Positions 1 through 10,886 of a stretch of 64,000 nucleotides of DNA are shown here, one piece after another; the first letter of the stretch is position 1, and each line of letters opens with the position of its first letter. Under the pieces are notes generated by a model. The model was not told the DNA's origin and made no database searches. It worked only from the letters and a program-made list of their open reading frames with translations. Both the position numbers and the translations under genes were made by a program. Source of the stretch: Lindgomyces ingoldianus (taxonomy: Eukaryota; Ascomycota; Dothideomycetes; Pleosporales; Lindgomycetaceae); contig NW_022985198.1 in assembly GCF_010093535.1 (NCBI RefSeq), positions 62,001-126,000 on the forward strand. Direction: 5' to 3'.

Positions 1-427
1 TAACTTAATTATAGATTAGAACTATTTTACTTATACTATATATTACTATTTTAAATCTATGCAGTAGCTTTTAAACCTAGTATGCTTTATTTAAGACAAA
101 GAGCGTGTTCTAGAGGCTAAATTAAGGTAAGTTAGTTAATCTTAGCTATTATTAATAGTTAAACATAAGTAGATAGACTAGTAAAGGATAAGGTTAAAAA
201 GAATAGTTACATGTTAGAATGTGTGCAATGCTAAGCCTATAATTTTTATAGTTAAAATATTAGAAATTTATTTAAAAATAGTTTAAAGTAGATTATATAT
301 ACTCTTTAAGTAATTAATTTTAATTATAGGTGCTATAATAAGCTGTGTGTAATAATATCTTATATAGAAGTTTTTAGTAAGTTAATAGACAAAGCTTTGC
401 ACACGTCGCGCTGCACTAAAGTCCCTT
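1..427. other. AT-rich degenerate sequence, no gene seen
   Basis: This stretch has no open frame of note. It is rich in TA, TAA and TAG, like the RIP-degraded interiors of the elements further on. It may be decayed transposon sequence, but I could not assign a family. Confidence 0.5.
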
Positions 428-515
428 AGACGGCAGCCAAGAAGGAAGAAGCCCCAGCAGGGGTCTGAAAGTATCTATACTATTTGTGTACTAGTGTCTT
501 CTTGGCATGCCGTCT
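428..515. repeat. Short imperfect hairpin, possible miniature inverted-repeat element
   Basis: A 17-18-base arm at 428-444 (AGACGGCAGCCAAGAAG) is nearly the reverse complement of 498-515. The arms differ by one extra base. The loop of about 50 bases contains a second small palindrome (CCCCAGCAGGGG, 452-463). It lies just upstream of the gag-only element. No second copy was seen in the window, so it could be part of an LTR or leader rather than a mobile element. Confidence 0.4.
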
Positions 516-721
516 GAGCTAGCTGAGATAACGCGAACCCTCTTCTAATCTTAGAGGGTAAGATTAGTTAGAGTATGCTTATACCCTTACTACGCACATA
601 ATACAGCTAGAGATAGGTTAGCTTAGTTGCTGCGCTCTAGCTTATACGCACATGTTTCTTTTTGTCTCTCCTCACGACCGACCTCCCCGCACCTCTCGCG
701 TCGTCCGACCCCTACGATGTC

Positions 722-1400
722 GATAACCAGCTGCTCCGCCAGCAGTCGTTCCTCACAGGCAGGCTCCGCTCGCTGCCTTGACAACTAGCTGCACCGCCAG
801 CAGCTATTCGAACCACAGGCAGGCTCTGCTCGCTGCCTTGACAACTAGCTGCACCGCCAGCAGCTATTCGAACCACAGGCAGGCTCCGCTCGCTGCCTTG
901 ACAACCAGCTGCTCCGCTAGCAGCTATTCAATCTGTCTGCAGTCCCGCGAGCTGCACCGACAACTCTTGCATGAGCTGAGGAGGGGACATATGGCAAACG
1001 ACTCGACAAGGGAGCGAGATCCAAACAAGGTGGAATGAGTGTATTGTAAGGTCTGAGGAGCTCGATAGAGCTCTGGGCTGACTATATACTGTACAAGATA
1101 GGAGCTATGCCTAATGAGTGAATAGTGCAGTACATGGGTATGATATCGCGTGAGACACGTGCGACAACAACTAGCTGCACCGCCAGCAGCTCGACAACCA
1201 GCTGCTCCGCCAGTAGCTACTCAATCTACGGGCAGGCTCTGCGAACTGCCTCGACAACCAGCTGCTCCGCCAGCAGCTACTCAATCTACCTGCAGCCCCC
1301 GCGAGCTGCACCGACAACTAGCTGCCCCCCCCAGCAGCTACCTGTTCAACTGGCAGTCTTCGCTAGCTGCCTTGATAATCAGCTGCTCTGCCTGCAGCTA
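722..1400 (+). repeat. 60-bp minisatellite in the N-terminal part of a degraded gag
   Basis: Units of exactly 60 bases run from about 722 to 961; the units at 781 and 841 are almost identical. After a diverged gap, more variant units lie at about 1165-1400. Sixty bases is a multiple of three, so all frames stay in register. In one frame each unit reads as a 20-residue Gln-rich repeat beginning DNQLxRQQLF, with TAG in place of the first Gln codon in some units. In a second frame the units read as Ser/Thr/Cys/Ala-rich repeats, so frame choice is uncertain. The downstream gag-like frame and zinc knuckle suggest the repeats encode an extended N-terminal region of that gag. Confidence 0.65.
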
Positions 1401-1439
1401 TCCTAGACTAGCTATGCGTCTAGTTTTTCGCTTCACCCA

Positions 1440-1955
1440 ACAATGAACAACCTTCTGCCAGGGTCTCAATGCCTTAATTCAGCGCGCGCTGGACGGCCAG
1501 CTCACGCTGCCGGACGAATATCCACAGTTCCTCTAGTTAGTTCAACGCCTCGCCACACAGTTAACTACCTACTTGCAAATGCCTACCTAGCTGAAGCTAG
1601 ATAAGATGGATCTTAGCATAGTCAACGCCATTAGCATTAACACTATTAAATATGCTAAGGTCGCACCTAGCGCTTAAGCTAGGTCAGTCTCTCCGTACTA
1701 AAGAGATTAATGGCGGAAGGCAGGCAAGGAGATGCGTACAATGTGGCTCGCAGACTCACTAGGTGCAGGACTGCTACAAGCTCCCGGCAGTTGACAAACG
1801 AGCGTTAGTTGCAGCTGTATTGACAATAGCTCAGCCACAGCCAGCTCGGCAGCTCTACGTGCCTGACGCATGGCCCGCTTTGACAATAGCTACAGCCGCA
1901 GCGGCTGCGACAGCGACGACGACCTGGATGACAAAATCACGGTATAGGCAGGCTA
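1440..1955 (+). pseudogene. Retrotransposon Gag remnant with CCHC zinc knuckle
   Basis: Gag packages retroelement RNA into cytoplasmic particles. The sequence shows a helical region in one frame (about 1450-1640, including LIQRALDGQLTLPDEY and LVQRLATQL) with TAG stops where Gln or Trp codons are expected. Then, in a shifted frame, a zinc knuckle of pattern C-x2-C-x4-H-x4-C occurs near 1729-1772 (CVQCGSQTH, one TAG, VQDC). A short acidic tail (DSDDDLDDK) ends at a TAG near 1955. About 70 bases later a polypurine tract and an LTR follow, with no protease or polymerase between them. It therefore looks like a gag-only element, although a pol deletion is possible. Frameshifts and stops mean it is inactive. 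Confidence 0.7.
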
Positions 1956-2023
1956 TTAGGTTTGTTCTCTTCTTTTTCTCTTCTTTAGCTTAACTTTAAG
2001 CTCCCTTTTGTACATGAAAATTA

Positions 2024-2041
2024 AGATTTGGAGGGGGGTAA
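2024..2041 (+). other. Polypurine tract of the gag-only element
   Basis: A purine run with six consecutive G lies directly before the LTR start TGTGACGG. This is the usual position of the plus-strand primer for reverse transcription, and it orients the element on the plus strand. Confidence 0.6.
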
Positions 2042-2098
2042 TGTGACGGCGTGTACAGTCATTCCAAAAAGTCTGTCCCATGGCCTGAGCACTCGCTT

Positions 2099-3103
2099 AT
2101 TGTCGTGTGCGAAAGTCTCAGGATTCTTGGCAATGCCAAGTAACAACTTTCCCCTCACAAATCTCATAGACATGCAGGTCACTGCACATATCGCTCCATA
2201 TAATCCGCCTCATGGGAGAAGGACGTTGTATAGTAAGTAAGGCTTTTTAATAGGCCCTATCCGCCCTATCTAACTGTTTTTAGAGTAGTTACTGCTAATT
2301 GTACCCTAAATTGCTTACCTCTGTTATTAACATAAACAGATAGCTAGAAACGCTCCTACTACTTATTAGTTAACTTGTAATAAACAAGGAGGTAACAGTT
2401 AGAGTATTATTGCGTTTAAAAAGCGCGCTGCGAGTACTCTAGCACCAGCTCCGCGCGGTAGGAACGCTGCACGCGGTGGGAGGGCTGGTAGAGTTGCGCA
2501 AGGTAGCAGGCGTGCTGCGTTAACTCTAGCTCCTCTAAAAGCCTACTTTATCTTACCCTGGTACATCTAGCTGTGCGCGACGAGCTTATTAAACAGATCC
2601 TCTCTGTCAGCTAGGGTGAGTCTTAGAGGACGCCCTAACCGCTGCACCTGCGGGGCTGTAATAGTACTATACTTTATAAGGTTCTAATTGATCGCATAGA
2701 CAGTACTACAGCTAGCACGCGAGCGAGTAATGACCTCTAGGATAGGGACGCTGAGCATAAGGAGATGATACGCGATAGAACAACTATAAGCAGTCTTCTA
2801 GCTGTGCTTTAAGTAGGAGGAGGCTAGTAGCAAGGCCTCTAGATTAAGGATGCGCGCTTCTATAAGACGCGTCCCCTAGGGGGCCCGCGAGAGGCCTACA
2901 GTTAGATCTATGATCTAAAACTCTGTTAAATTAGTGGGATAGGCCCTATCCATACATTTGAAAAGCTTCACCTACAGTAGAAAGCGTTGTGGTTGATTAT
3001 ATAGAGCGATATGTGCAGTGACCTGCATTTCTATGAGATTTGTGAGGGGAAAGTTGTTACTTGGCATTGCCAAGAATCCAGAGAATTTCGCACACGACAA
3101 TAT
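2099..3103. repeat. Inverted repeat with about 107-bp arms and a second inner inverted repeat
   Basis: The arm 2099-2205 is about 90% identical to the reverse complement of 2995-3103. An inner pair at 2251-2275 and 2925-2951 shares the palindromic core AGGCCCTATCC. The roughly 670 bp between the inner pair are GC-richer and carry coding-like runs that I could not assign. The layout suggests one inverted-repeat element nested inside another, close to the left end of the Tc1-like block. Short open frames across the arms are a by-product of the arms' low mutation level. Confidence 0.55.
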
Positions 3104-3179
3104 GAGCTCAGGGGACTCGGAAAAATCCCCCCCACCTAAATTAGTACTGCAGGCCTTTCCCTGACCCCCAACCACGCAT

Positions 3180-5327
3180 CTAGAGCTCTAGAAAAGCCTA
3201 AAAAATCCTTTATTATTTAATTTTAACGCTGTAGCTTCTTCTTAATTAGGTAATTAACAACAGCTTACTAAAATAAGCTAGTCTTTTTATAATAGTTAAA
3301 AACACTCTCTTACTGCTACTGCTAGCTAATTAGTCTAAAAATATCCTCCTCTTTAGTTAATAGCTACTGCTGCTTTTAAAAAGGTCTCTTTATTAGCTTA
3401 GCCCTCTTAGTCTCTTTAACTCTTATAATTTATTTATTTTATACAGCTAGCTAAGGTTAATAAAGACTCTATTAAATTAAAGGATAAAAAGCTAGCTAAG
3501 TTAAGTATAAATAATTCTATTATATTATTAGTAAAGGTTACATAGAGAGAGGTTACAGTAGAGGTATAATAACCTTATAACACAGAGGTGTTACAGAGGT
3601 TGCGTTTATTGTTAATAGATAACTAGGTATAGAAAAACGCTAGGGATCTGCTAGCACTAAAGTATACAGCTTAATAGTAGGCGTACATCTTAAGGGGCTG
3701 CATTAAGAAGATATTACCTAGCTCTTATACCTATTATCTCTCTACTAAAGAAAGTAATACTACTACTTTTTAGCTACAGCTTTAACAGTAGAAGAAAAGG
3801 ACACTTTAGAACGCCTAAGCAGCTAGTCCTAGTGTTTGTAAAGCAACTATAGTAACTAGTAAGGCTATGTACAGTAGTAAAGCTACTGCTAATATAGTAG
3901 TAATAGAAATCTCTAGTAAAGCTAATATAAAGTCTTTAGTAAAAATGTTAAAGAATTATTCTAAAAACTACTATTTTTACTGCAAAATAAAGAAAAAGTA
4001 GTTTATAAACATTAAGATAGTTATAACTAAAGCAGTAAAGCTTCTTATTGCTACAGTAATACTATTATTCTAAGCTAAGGCTAAAAAATTAATGTTATCT
4101 GTTACCTAACTCTAGCTTAATAGCCTTAACAAGCATTTAGCCTAGTAGAAGATTAGTATAACTTATTAAATTACCTTAACTAATAAATAGCTCTATTGTA
4201 ATTCTCTCTGTAAGAATAAGAGTAATAAGACTTACTGCTAAGTGTAAGGTAATAAAAATTATGTTAATATGCACTACTCTCTAGATAGTAATAACTTATA
4301 ATAATAAATAGCTAATATATAGGCTACTTTACTAAAAGTAACTTATAATAAACTATTTAAATAAGTTATTATATTTCTTTATAAGCAGAGAAAGCAGAAA
4401 CTAAAGGTAAAATAGTAAAAAAAGTAAGCATAATCTTCTCTTCTATCTACTAGTGTTGCTCTATTGCTAATTACACAGCTAATTAAGCTAGAGACGCTCT
4501 AACTACTGTGTAGTATGTGTTAATTATTACTACTATTACTAACATCCTTTTAACCTTCTTGCTCTTCTTAGCCTACCTTACACACTAGGCAGCCTTTAAG
4601 TCCTCTTAAGATGCTTAATTATAACTATACTAACATCCTTAAGCGCTTTTTTAAGTAGTAGAAGGCTTAGCTCTTAACCTTTACTTATATAGTAGATGTG
4701 CTTAAGTAAATAAGTTACATATTAGTAAAAAATAACTAAAATCTTAATACACTTAAGAACTTAAGTATAATAATAAAAAAGTAATAAAGAAAGTACTATA
4801 ATAAATATAACTACTTTAAGCTAGAAACTCTTTTTAAGCTAAAAAAAAAGCTGCTTTTTTTTAAAAAAGAACTAAAGGCTGCCTAAAAGTAGTATAGAGA
4901 TAGGTTTAATAGAGAGGACTTAGATAAGATGTAATTATATAGACTATTTATTCTTTATATCTAGCAGCTTTAAATATTGCTTTAAATTCTTAGTAGTAAC
5001 ACTATTATATAGCATGCTTAAGAAAGTTTTTATAGTTATTAAAGTTATCTACTAACTAATAGTTCCTTTTAAGCTATAATTTTAATATAGTAAAGGATAA
5101 CTTAATTAGGTTAAAATTAAGTAAATATAGAAGCAAAAACGCTAGTATTACACTAACTCTGTTGCAAATGTCCCTTACATAGTTTAATTAATAGATACTT
5201 GCGTTATTAAGTACTAAACCTAACTTTAACCCTAGGTACAGGCTACAGAGAGGTAGCACTTAATGCTTAAAAAAATTCTTAAAAATTTGCAATACGCTAC
5301 TACTTTAAAACATTATATAAGTTATAT
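3180..5327 (+). pseudogene. Unidentified degraded coding region, probably a transposable-element protein
   Basis: Long plus-strand stretches stay in frame except for TAG and TAA codons at Gln- or Trp-type positions, which is the RIP pattern. A Cys/His-rich segment occurs near 4195-4290 (LYCNSLCKNKSNKTYC, stop, then NKNYVNMHYS). A Lys/Leu-rich, probably coiled-coil segment lies at about 4620-4960 (FKLETLFKLKKKLLFFKKEL and YRDRFNREDLDKM). I recognise no reverse transcriptase, integrase or transposase motif. It could be a gag-like or accessory protein. It ends just before a solo LTR but need not belong to it. Confidence 0.4.
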
Positions 5328-5332
5328 AACTA

Positions 5333-5530
5333 TGTCGCGTATACTGAGAGCCTTGGCTGGGGCTCGGAGCCTGGGACTGGGGGCTCAGAGCCTGGGACGC
5401 AGCTCGGGATCTGGAGATATTATGTTCCGAAGCTCGGTGTATATAAGGAGAGCCTTCGGCTCTCTTAGATAGCAGAGTCACTTCATCCGATCTTCTGAAC
5501 AGCTACTGCCAGGCTATTTTATCCTCCACA
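5333..5530 (+). mobile_element. Solo LTR, 198 bp, AACTA target duplication
   Basis: The segment starts TGTCGCG, ends CCTCCACA and is flanked by AACTA on both sides (5328-5332 and 5531-5535). It is GC-rich compared with its surroundings. It contains two tandem copies of GGCTCxGAGCCTGGGAC and a TATA-like motif (GTATATAAGG, about 5439-5448), consistent with an LTR promoter on the plus strand. No other copy or matching internal region was seen. Confidence 0.75.
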
Positions 5531-5828
5531 AACTATCTATAGTATAGGCTAGAAGAAGACTTTATCTCTATAATTAGATAATTAAGCTGTAAACTTTATA
5601 GTCTTTACTAATAAAACTCTACCTATGTCTTTTATCTCTAGTATAAGAGTTATATCTAGATTTGTTAAGGCATAAAATTTAGTCTATATGCTAGCCTTAC
5701 TAACGGAGATACTAGGCATCTCTTAGCTCTAAACTGCGCTTTAAAAAATAATAGTAAACAACTTTTTTAAACTATTGCACATTTAATAGCTAATTATATA
5801 TTGTACTAGCTAACACTTTTATGTTATA
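5531..5828. other. AT-rich degenerate sequence
   Basis: Interior of the Tc1-like block between the solo LTR and the palindromic Fot1 derivative. No recognisable motif. Confidence 0.4.
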
Positions 5829-6928
5829 ACGTACTTCACAGGCGAGTTGCTTACACACCTAAGTTGCTTACTTTTGCTAAGACCCTACTAAACTACTCTT
5901 CCTACACTAATGCATTCCCCACAACACTACTTAGACGCGCTAAAAGAATGTTAGATACAGCTTACACTCTAAGCTTTTAAACAAGACATAAAACTCTTAA
6001 AGAAATGTGCTATAGCTATGTGTAGAGTTTTATAAAAGACAATAAATAACTACAGCGCTAGATAACCTTTACAAGCTAATTCTACAGCTAAATTATAAAG
6101 GCTAGGCAATAAAAAGAAGCAGGTGATTGTTAAGACTATACTTAAGCTATATGCGCAAGGAATTTCCCCTTAGATAGCATTTATAGCTAATATAGCTAAT
6201 TCTTTGCGCGCTAAGCGTAATCTAGGCTATGTTTACATAAACTAGCCTAGTACGTTTGTAAAGTGTTATTTAGAGCTTAAAGTAACATTTAAGCGTAAGT
6301 ATAACTATAAAAAAGCTCTCTACAAGAGTCCTAGAGTAATTTAGAGCAGGTTTAGCCTTATAGAGAATATTAAAGCTAAGTATAGCATCTAGGATAATAA
6401 CACGTACAACTTTAGCAAGATAGAGTTTATAATTAGCTAAATATCTTTTAACTATACTTACGCTTAAAACTTTACTTTAAGCTCTAAATAACACTTTATA
6501 AACATACTAGGCTAGTTTATGTAAATATAGCCTAGATTACGCTTAGCGCGCAAAGAATTAGCTATATTAGCTATAAATGCTATCTAAGGGGAAATTCCTT
6601 GCGCATATAGCTTAAGTATAGTCTTAACAATTACCTACTTCTTTTTATTACCTAGCCTTTATAATTTAGCTGTAGAATTAGCTTATAAAGGTTGTCTAGC
6701 GCTATAGTTATTTATTGTCTTTTATAAAACTCTGCACATAGCTATAGCACATTTCTTTAAAAGTTTTATGTCTTATTTAAAAGCTTAGAGCGTAAGCTGT
6801 ATCTAACATTCTTTTAGCGCGTCTAAGTAGTGTTGTGGGGAATACATTAGTGTAGGAAGAGTAGTTTAGTGGGGTCTTAGCAAAAGTAAGCAACTTAGGT
6901 GTGTGAGCAACTCGCCCGTGAAGTACGT
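5829..6928. mobile_element. Palindromic (fold-back) derivative of Fot1-type family A, copy 1
   Basis: It is flanked by TA and bounded by the family-A terminal repeats (ACGTACTTCACAGG and complement). The left 620 bp match the 5' part of the full-length element at 8,578. The right 475 bp are the reverse complement of the same 5' part. The two arms meet near 6447, leaving a loop of about 150 bp. The transposase catalytic region is absent, so the element is non-autonomous. The same junction occurs in copy 2 at 28,236 in the opposite orientation. Confidence 0.9.
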
Positions 6929-7302
6929 TACTTATTAAGTAGAAAGTCTTACATTTTATTAAGATAAGCAGTAAGGTAATCCTTAAAAAAGGTAAGTAGG
7001 CCTTATAAAAGCATTAGCACAACACTAAGAGAAGAACTAAGATAGTTGCTACTTACCTAGAGCTAGCCTTCACATATTACCCTAGGTCTTCCCTGTCTCA
7101 GTGTTGACAGGGGATACAGGCAGCCCCATAGATCTAAGCTGGTACAGATCCTGTAAACAGGCTTATAAGAGATGCTTAGGTCCCTCGCAATTTAAGGAAC
7201 TAACATCTTAATATTAAGACAGGTTTGTATACAAGCAACAATAGCCTTACTAAATTAAGCAGGCATAGTTTATAGATAGAGAGACAGCAGGTAAATGATT
7301 GT
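6929..7302. other. Moderately AT-rich sequence, no assignable gene
   Basis: This part of the Tc1-like block is less RIP-mutated around 7080-7170. It has no long frame and no recognised motif. At 7303-7320 there is a sequence (TACTAAATTAGGTGGGGG) that is inverted at about 3138-3156, so the two may be facing ends of an inner insertion. Confidence 0.35.
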
Positions 7303-7564
7303 ACTACTAAATTAGGTGGGGGAAATTTTTTTAAGGTCTAGGGGACCACAGCCGAGCGCTCAGGCCATGGGACAGACTTTTTAGAATGACTGTACCGCGT
7401 CACATGCTCTGCGGCATCGGCTCCCTCGCTTGCGCGACAAGTAGCGCCTTGGCAAGAAGCACACATGTATATTTAAACTCGCAGAGCAGCTCCTCTGCTC
7501 CTTAGTTTAATCTAGTTGAGTTACACTACCTCTTGCTTGTAGCTTGAGCATGCCGACCGTGACA

Positions 7565-10500
7565 ACTAGAAACATGCTGCCCCCACCCTACCTACTTTGT
7601 ACGCTGTGCACACTGTACACTACTCTTGCTCTTACTACTTAAGTGCTTATACTATAAGCAGCTAGCTAAAAAAGCTTATTTAATACTAATTAGTAGTTAA
7701 TTTAATTAACTATAAATTAGTAAAAGTAATAATAAAGTACTTACACTTTTTAAGGTACTTTATTTTATTACTTATTTTTAAAGATAGCAAATTAATTTTT
7801 TACATTATATAGTAAGCTCTGCTACTGTATTAAGTAAGAAAAAAATAGTGTAAGACGCACACTAAAATAAATAATAAAGCTATATACCTAGCAGCTAAAT
7901 AATAACAGGAGTACCTATATAATTTACTAGAAAAGTAATTAACTATACTACTATAATAAAATCTTACTAGTAACTAACAACTTTATATAATAATAATAAA
8001 AATAAGAAATAATTTTTATTATACAAATAACTTATAAAAGACATAAAAATATTAAAGGCAACACTATAAAATAAAACTAGCTTAAAGTACTAGAATAATA
8101 AAATTAACATTTTAAAAGCTTTAATAAGCTTATAAATTTAATTATATATAAGTTATATAATTACTAATTTATATATAATAACTTAGAAAAGTGCTAATTT
8201 TCTAAGTTTATGTATAAAAAATTTTAACAAATAAACACTATAAAACTTTTTAGCACTTAGCTGCGCGTTTAAAAGAAAGCTTATATAAGTGCTAAAAAAT
8301 AGAAAAATTACACTATAGCTAAGTAATAAAAGTACCTAAGCCTAAAAGCTATATAATATAGCATAAAAAAATAATTATACTTAAAAAGCTTTATACATAA
8401 CTTTTATTACTATATAAGGCTCTATATAGAAGTATGCTAAATATAATGTAGCTAATACTACTAAATATACTAGCATTACCTACTCTTATACTTTAGCTAG
8501 CACTACACTAATTACTGTATAAACAATACATGCTACTCTATCTAACGCCTGTCCTACACCCCTAATTGTACACACTAACGTACTTCATAGGCGAGTTGCT
8601 CACACACCTAAGTTGCTTACTTTTGCTAAGACCCTACTATACTACTTTTTTACACTAATGTATTTCTAACAACACTACTTAGACATGTTAAAGAAATGTT
8701 AGATATAGCTTATACTTTAAGCTTTTAAATAAAACATAACACTTTCTAAGCAACATGCTGCAGCTATCTATAAAGTCTTTTAAAAGATAATAAGTAACTA
8801 ACATGCTAAATAACTTTCTTAAGCTAATTATATAGCTAACTTATAAAAGCTAGATAATAATAAAAAGTAAGTAATTATTTAGTACATACTTAAGCTAAAT
8901 GCGTAAGGATTTCCCCCCTAGCTAGTAGCTATAGCTAATATAGCTAATTCTTTACACACTAAGTATAATATAGCCTATATTAGTATAAACTAGTGTAATA
9001 TGTTTATTAAGTGTTACTTAAAGCTTAAAGTAAAGTTTAAGCGCAAGTATAACTATAAAAAAGCTTTTTATAAAATTTTTATAGTAATTTAAAGCTAGTT
9101 TAACTTTATAAAGAATATTAAAGCTAAGTATAGCATTTAAGATAATAATATATATAACTTTAATAAGATAAGGTTTATAATAGGCTAAATATCTACTAAA
9201 GTAGTTATTATAAGTTTAGAGGAATAAGGACAGCTAAAAGCAGTCTAGCTAGGTAACTAGAAGTAGACAACAGCTATCTAGAGCATTAATGCTAAAAAGT
9301 AGGCTATTTTACTTTTTATTATTTTTTAAGGTAGCAACTACTTTTTAAACTAGTATAAAAAAATCTACTTTAGAATTAAGTTATTATAATCTCTAAGCAT
9401 AGCTAGACTACTAATTAGCTTAGTCTAGACTAGTTAAAGCACTTTAACATGCATATAAAGAAGTGTACTGTTAGCAGCTACTGTCTGCTAGTTATTAATA
9501 GCTATAAAAGCTATAACTTACTTTATTTTTAGTAATACTATAAAAATAATAAGATTATTACTATTTATATACTTTTTTACTTATTACACCTTTTATAGCT
9601 ACTTAATATAGGTTGTTTTACTTTTTTAAAAAAAGTGTATAAGCGCTAAGCTAAAAACCTTATACACAACTAAATTACTTATATTATAAAAATAAAGTTT
9701 CTACTATGCTTTAAAGTAGCTTATAATGCTATAATTACTTTTAGTAATATCTAAAAAAAGTTTTAAAGCGCTAGATTAGTTCCTTTTAACCTATAATAAG
9801 TTATAATAGGCCTTAATCTAAAGTTGCGCACTTAATTACTACTACTACCTATATATAATAAGCCCTAGTAGTTATAAACTCTAAGTAATACTTTAAAACT
9901 TAGGTTATAATTAATGCTTATAAAAATAAAAATTTAGAAGTATATAAATAGTTTACTAACTTTTATAGTTAAGGTGTTTAAAAAGGTCTTAAAAAAGGCA
10001 GCAATAATTACACATAAGCTAGTGTTAGTGTAATAGAAAATTACTAAGCTTTAAGTAGCTAATAAGGCTGCTATATAACATAAATTACATAAAAAAAGTA
10101 GATTAAAGTAAAAAAGACCTTAATAATTTAAAAAGGCCTGCGCTTAACAGCTCTAAAGAAGTTTAAAGCGCGCAGTAATAGAAAGAAGGCAAAGAAGTAG
10201 GTGCAAGCTAAAGTAAGTAAGCTATTCTAAAGGCGCTGCAGACAGTGCAATTAGACTAGGCATAACACACAAACATGTAAGTAAGAAGCAGAAGTAGTAT
10301 CTAAATAATATTCTAAGCTGTACTATACTATATAGTGCTAGAGCAGGTTGTTATAGGCTATAATAGAGTTTGTTAGGGTGGGGTCTTGGCAAAAGTGAGC
10401 GACTCGGGTGTGTAAGCAACTCGCCCATGAAGTACGTTACTGCCTGCTGTAGTGTATGCACTACTAATACAACTTATATAATCTTTACTATATTACAACG

Positions 10501-10606
10501 TGTATAAACTTCTACTTTAAAAAAAAACTACTAAAGAAAAACTCTTAGTAAAGAAAATTATATAATTTTAAAAAGTATAAAAAAAATAATAACTATATAA
10601 GTTAAC
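7565..10606 (+). mobile_element. Copia copy X1 (plus strand), 5' LTR fragment and leader/gag region
   Basis: Positions 7565-7685 match the last 121 bp of the 280-bp Copia LTR, ending GAGCxTATTTAAxA-type sequence and followed by CTAATTAGTAG as in the other copies. The internal part, 7686-8577 and 10,438-10,606, matches the reverse complement of 22.2-23.65 kb in copy X3. It is split by a Fot1-type insertion at a TA. The copy is cut at 10,607 by the LTR of copy X2. No pol motif remains in this part. Confidence 0.75.
8578..10437 (+). mobile_element. Full-length Fot1/pogo-type DNA transposon, family A
   Basis: It is 1860 bp, flanked by TA, with terminal repeats ACGTACTTCATAGGCGAG and complement. 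Such elements encode a transposase with an N-terminal DNA-binding (CENP-B-like) region and a DDE catalytic domain. The coding strand is plus. The family's C-terminal block (LQPLDVGCF...LK-type) is visible in mutated form near 9600-9650, and a downstream segment near 9990-10,040 corresponds to the end of the transposase. Many TAG/TAA stops make it inactive. It interrupts Copia copy X1. Confidence 0.85.
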
Positions 10607-10886
10607 TGTTAAATAGACTCTTTTAGCTAGCTGCTTATAGTATAAGCGCTTAAGTAGCAAGAGTAAGAGTAGTGTACAGTGTGCACAGCGTACAGGGTAG
10701 GTAAAGTAAGGGCAACATGTTTCTAGTTCTATTGCTCTTATCTTTTCTCTATATAAAGGAAAAGAGGGATATCTAAATGTTTACACATAGAGGTTTACAC
10801 ACAAGCATTATGTAACATAGATATGTAATTCTGCTTATGTGTAATAGCTAGTATCTAAACTATAACACTACTACTATGTATAGACA
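10607..10886 (-). repeat. 3' LTR of Copia X2 (280 bp)
   Basis: It starts TGTTAAATAG and ends GTATAGACA on the plus strand. Length and sequence match the LTRs of X3 at 20,380-20,659 and 23,656-23,935. It is RIP-mutated along its length. Confidence 0.85.

Larger units (their letters stand above)
2056..7390. mobile_element. Tc1-like transposon block with nested insertions
   Basis: The ends are inverted: CAGTCATTCCAAAAAGTCT at 2056 and its reverse complement (one base different) ending at 7390, flanked by TA. The ends resemble those of the Tc1-like element at 13,969 (CAGT...AAAGTCTGT.CC). No intact transposase was recognised. Most of the 5.3 kb is secondary sequence: an inverted-repeat structure, an unidentified coding remnant, a solo LTR and a palindromic Fot1 derivative. 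Confidence 0.6.
2042..7564 (+). mobile_element. 3' LTR of the gag-only element, split by a Tc1-like insertion
   Basis: The LTR is in two parts: 2042-2055 and 7391-7564. Its sequence matches the intact solo LTR at 57,044-57,247 in the opposite orientation (TGT..AC..GCGTGTA at one end, GAGCATGCCGAC.GTGACA at the other). The split falls at a TA dinucleotide present on both sides, as expected for Tc1/mariner insertion. The right part keeps a TATA-like element and is GC-rich and little mutated. The two halves sum to slightly less than the 204 bp of the other copy because a short internal repeat is missing. Confidence 0.7.

Noticed and set aside
778..1446. Three overlapping open frames in the 60-bp repeats
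   Set aside because: The repeat length is a multiple of three, so all frames stay open together. Only a gag association is supported, not separate genes.
2028..3175. Two short frames (2028-2240 plus, 2972-3175 minus) with similar translations
   Set aside because: They are the two arms of one inverted repeat. The similarity is at DNA level.
5263..5472. 69-codon frame
   Set aside because: It runs across the target duplication into the solo LTR promoter region.
8161..8260. Possible origin of replication in AT-rich DNA
   Set aside because: The AT-richness is explained by RIP, and fungal origins cannot be called from base composition.
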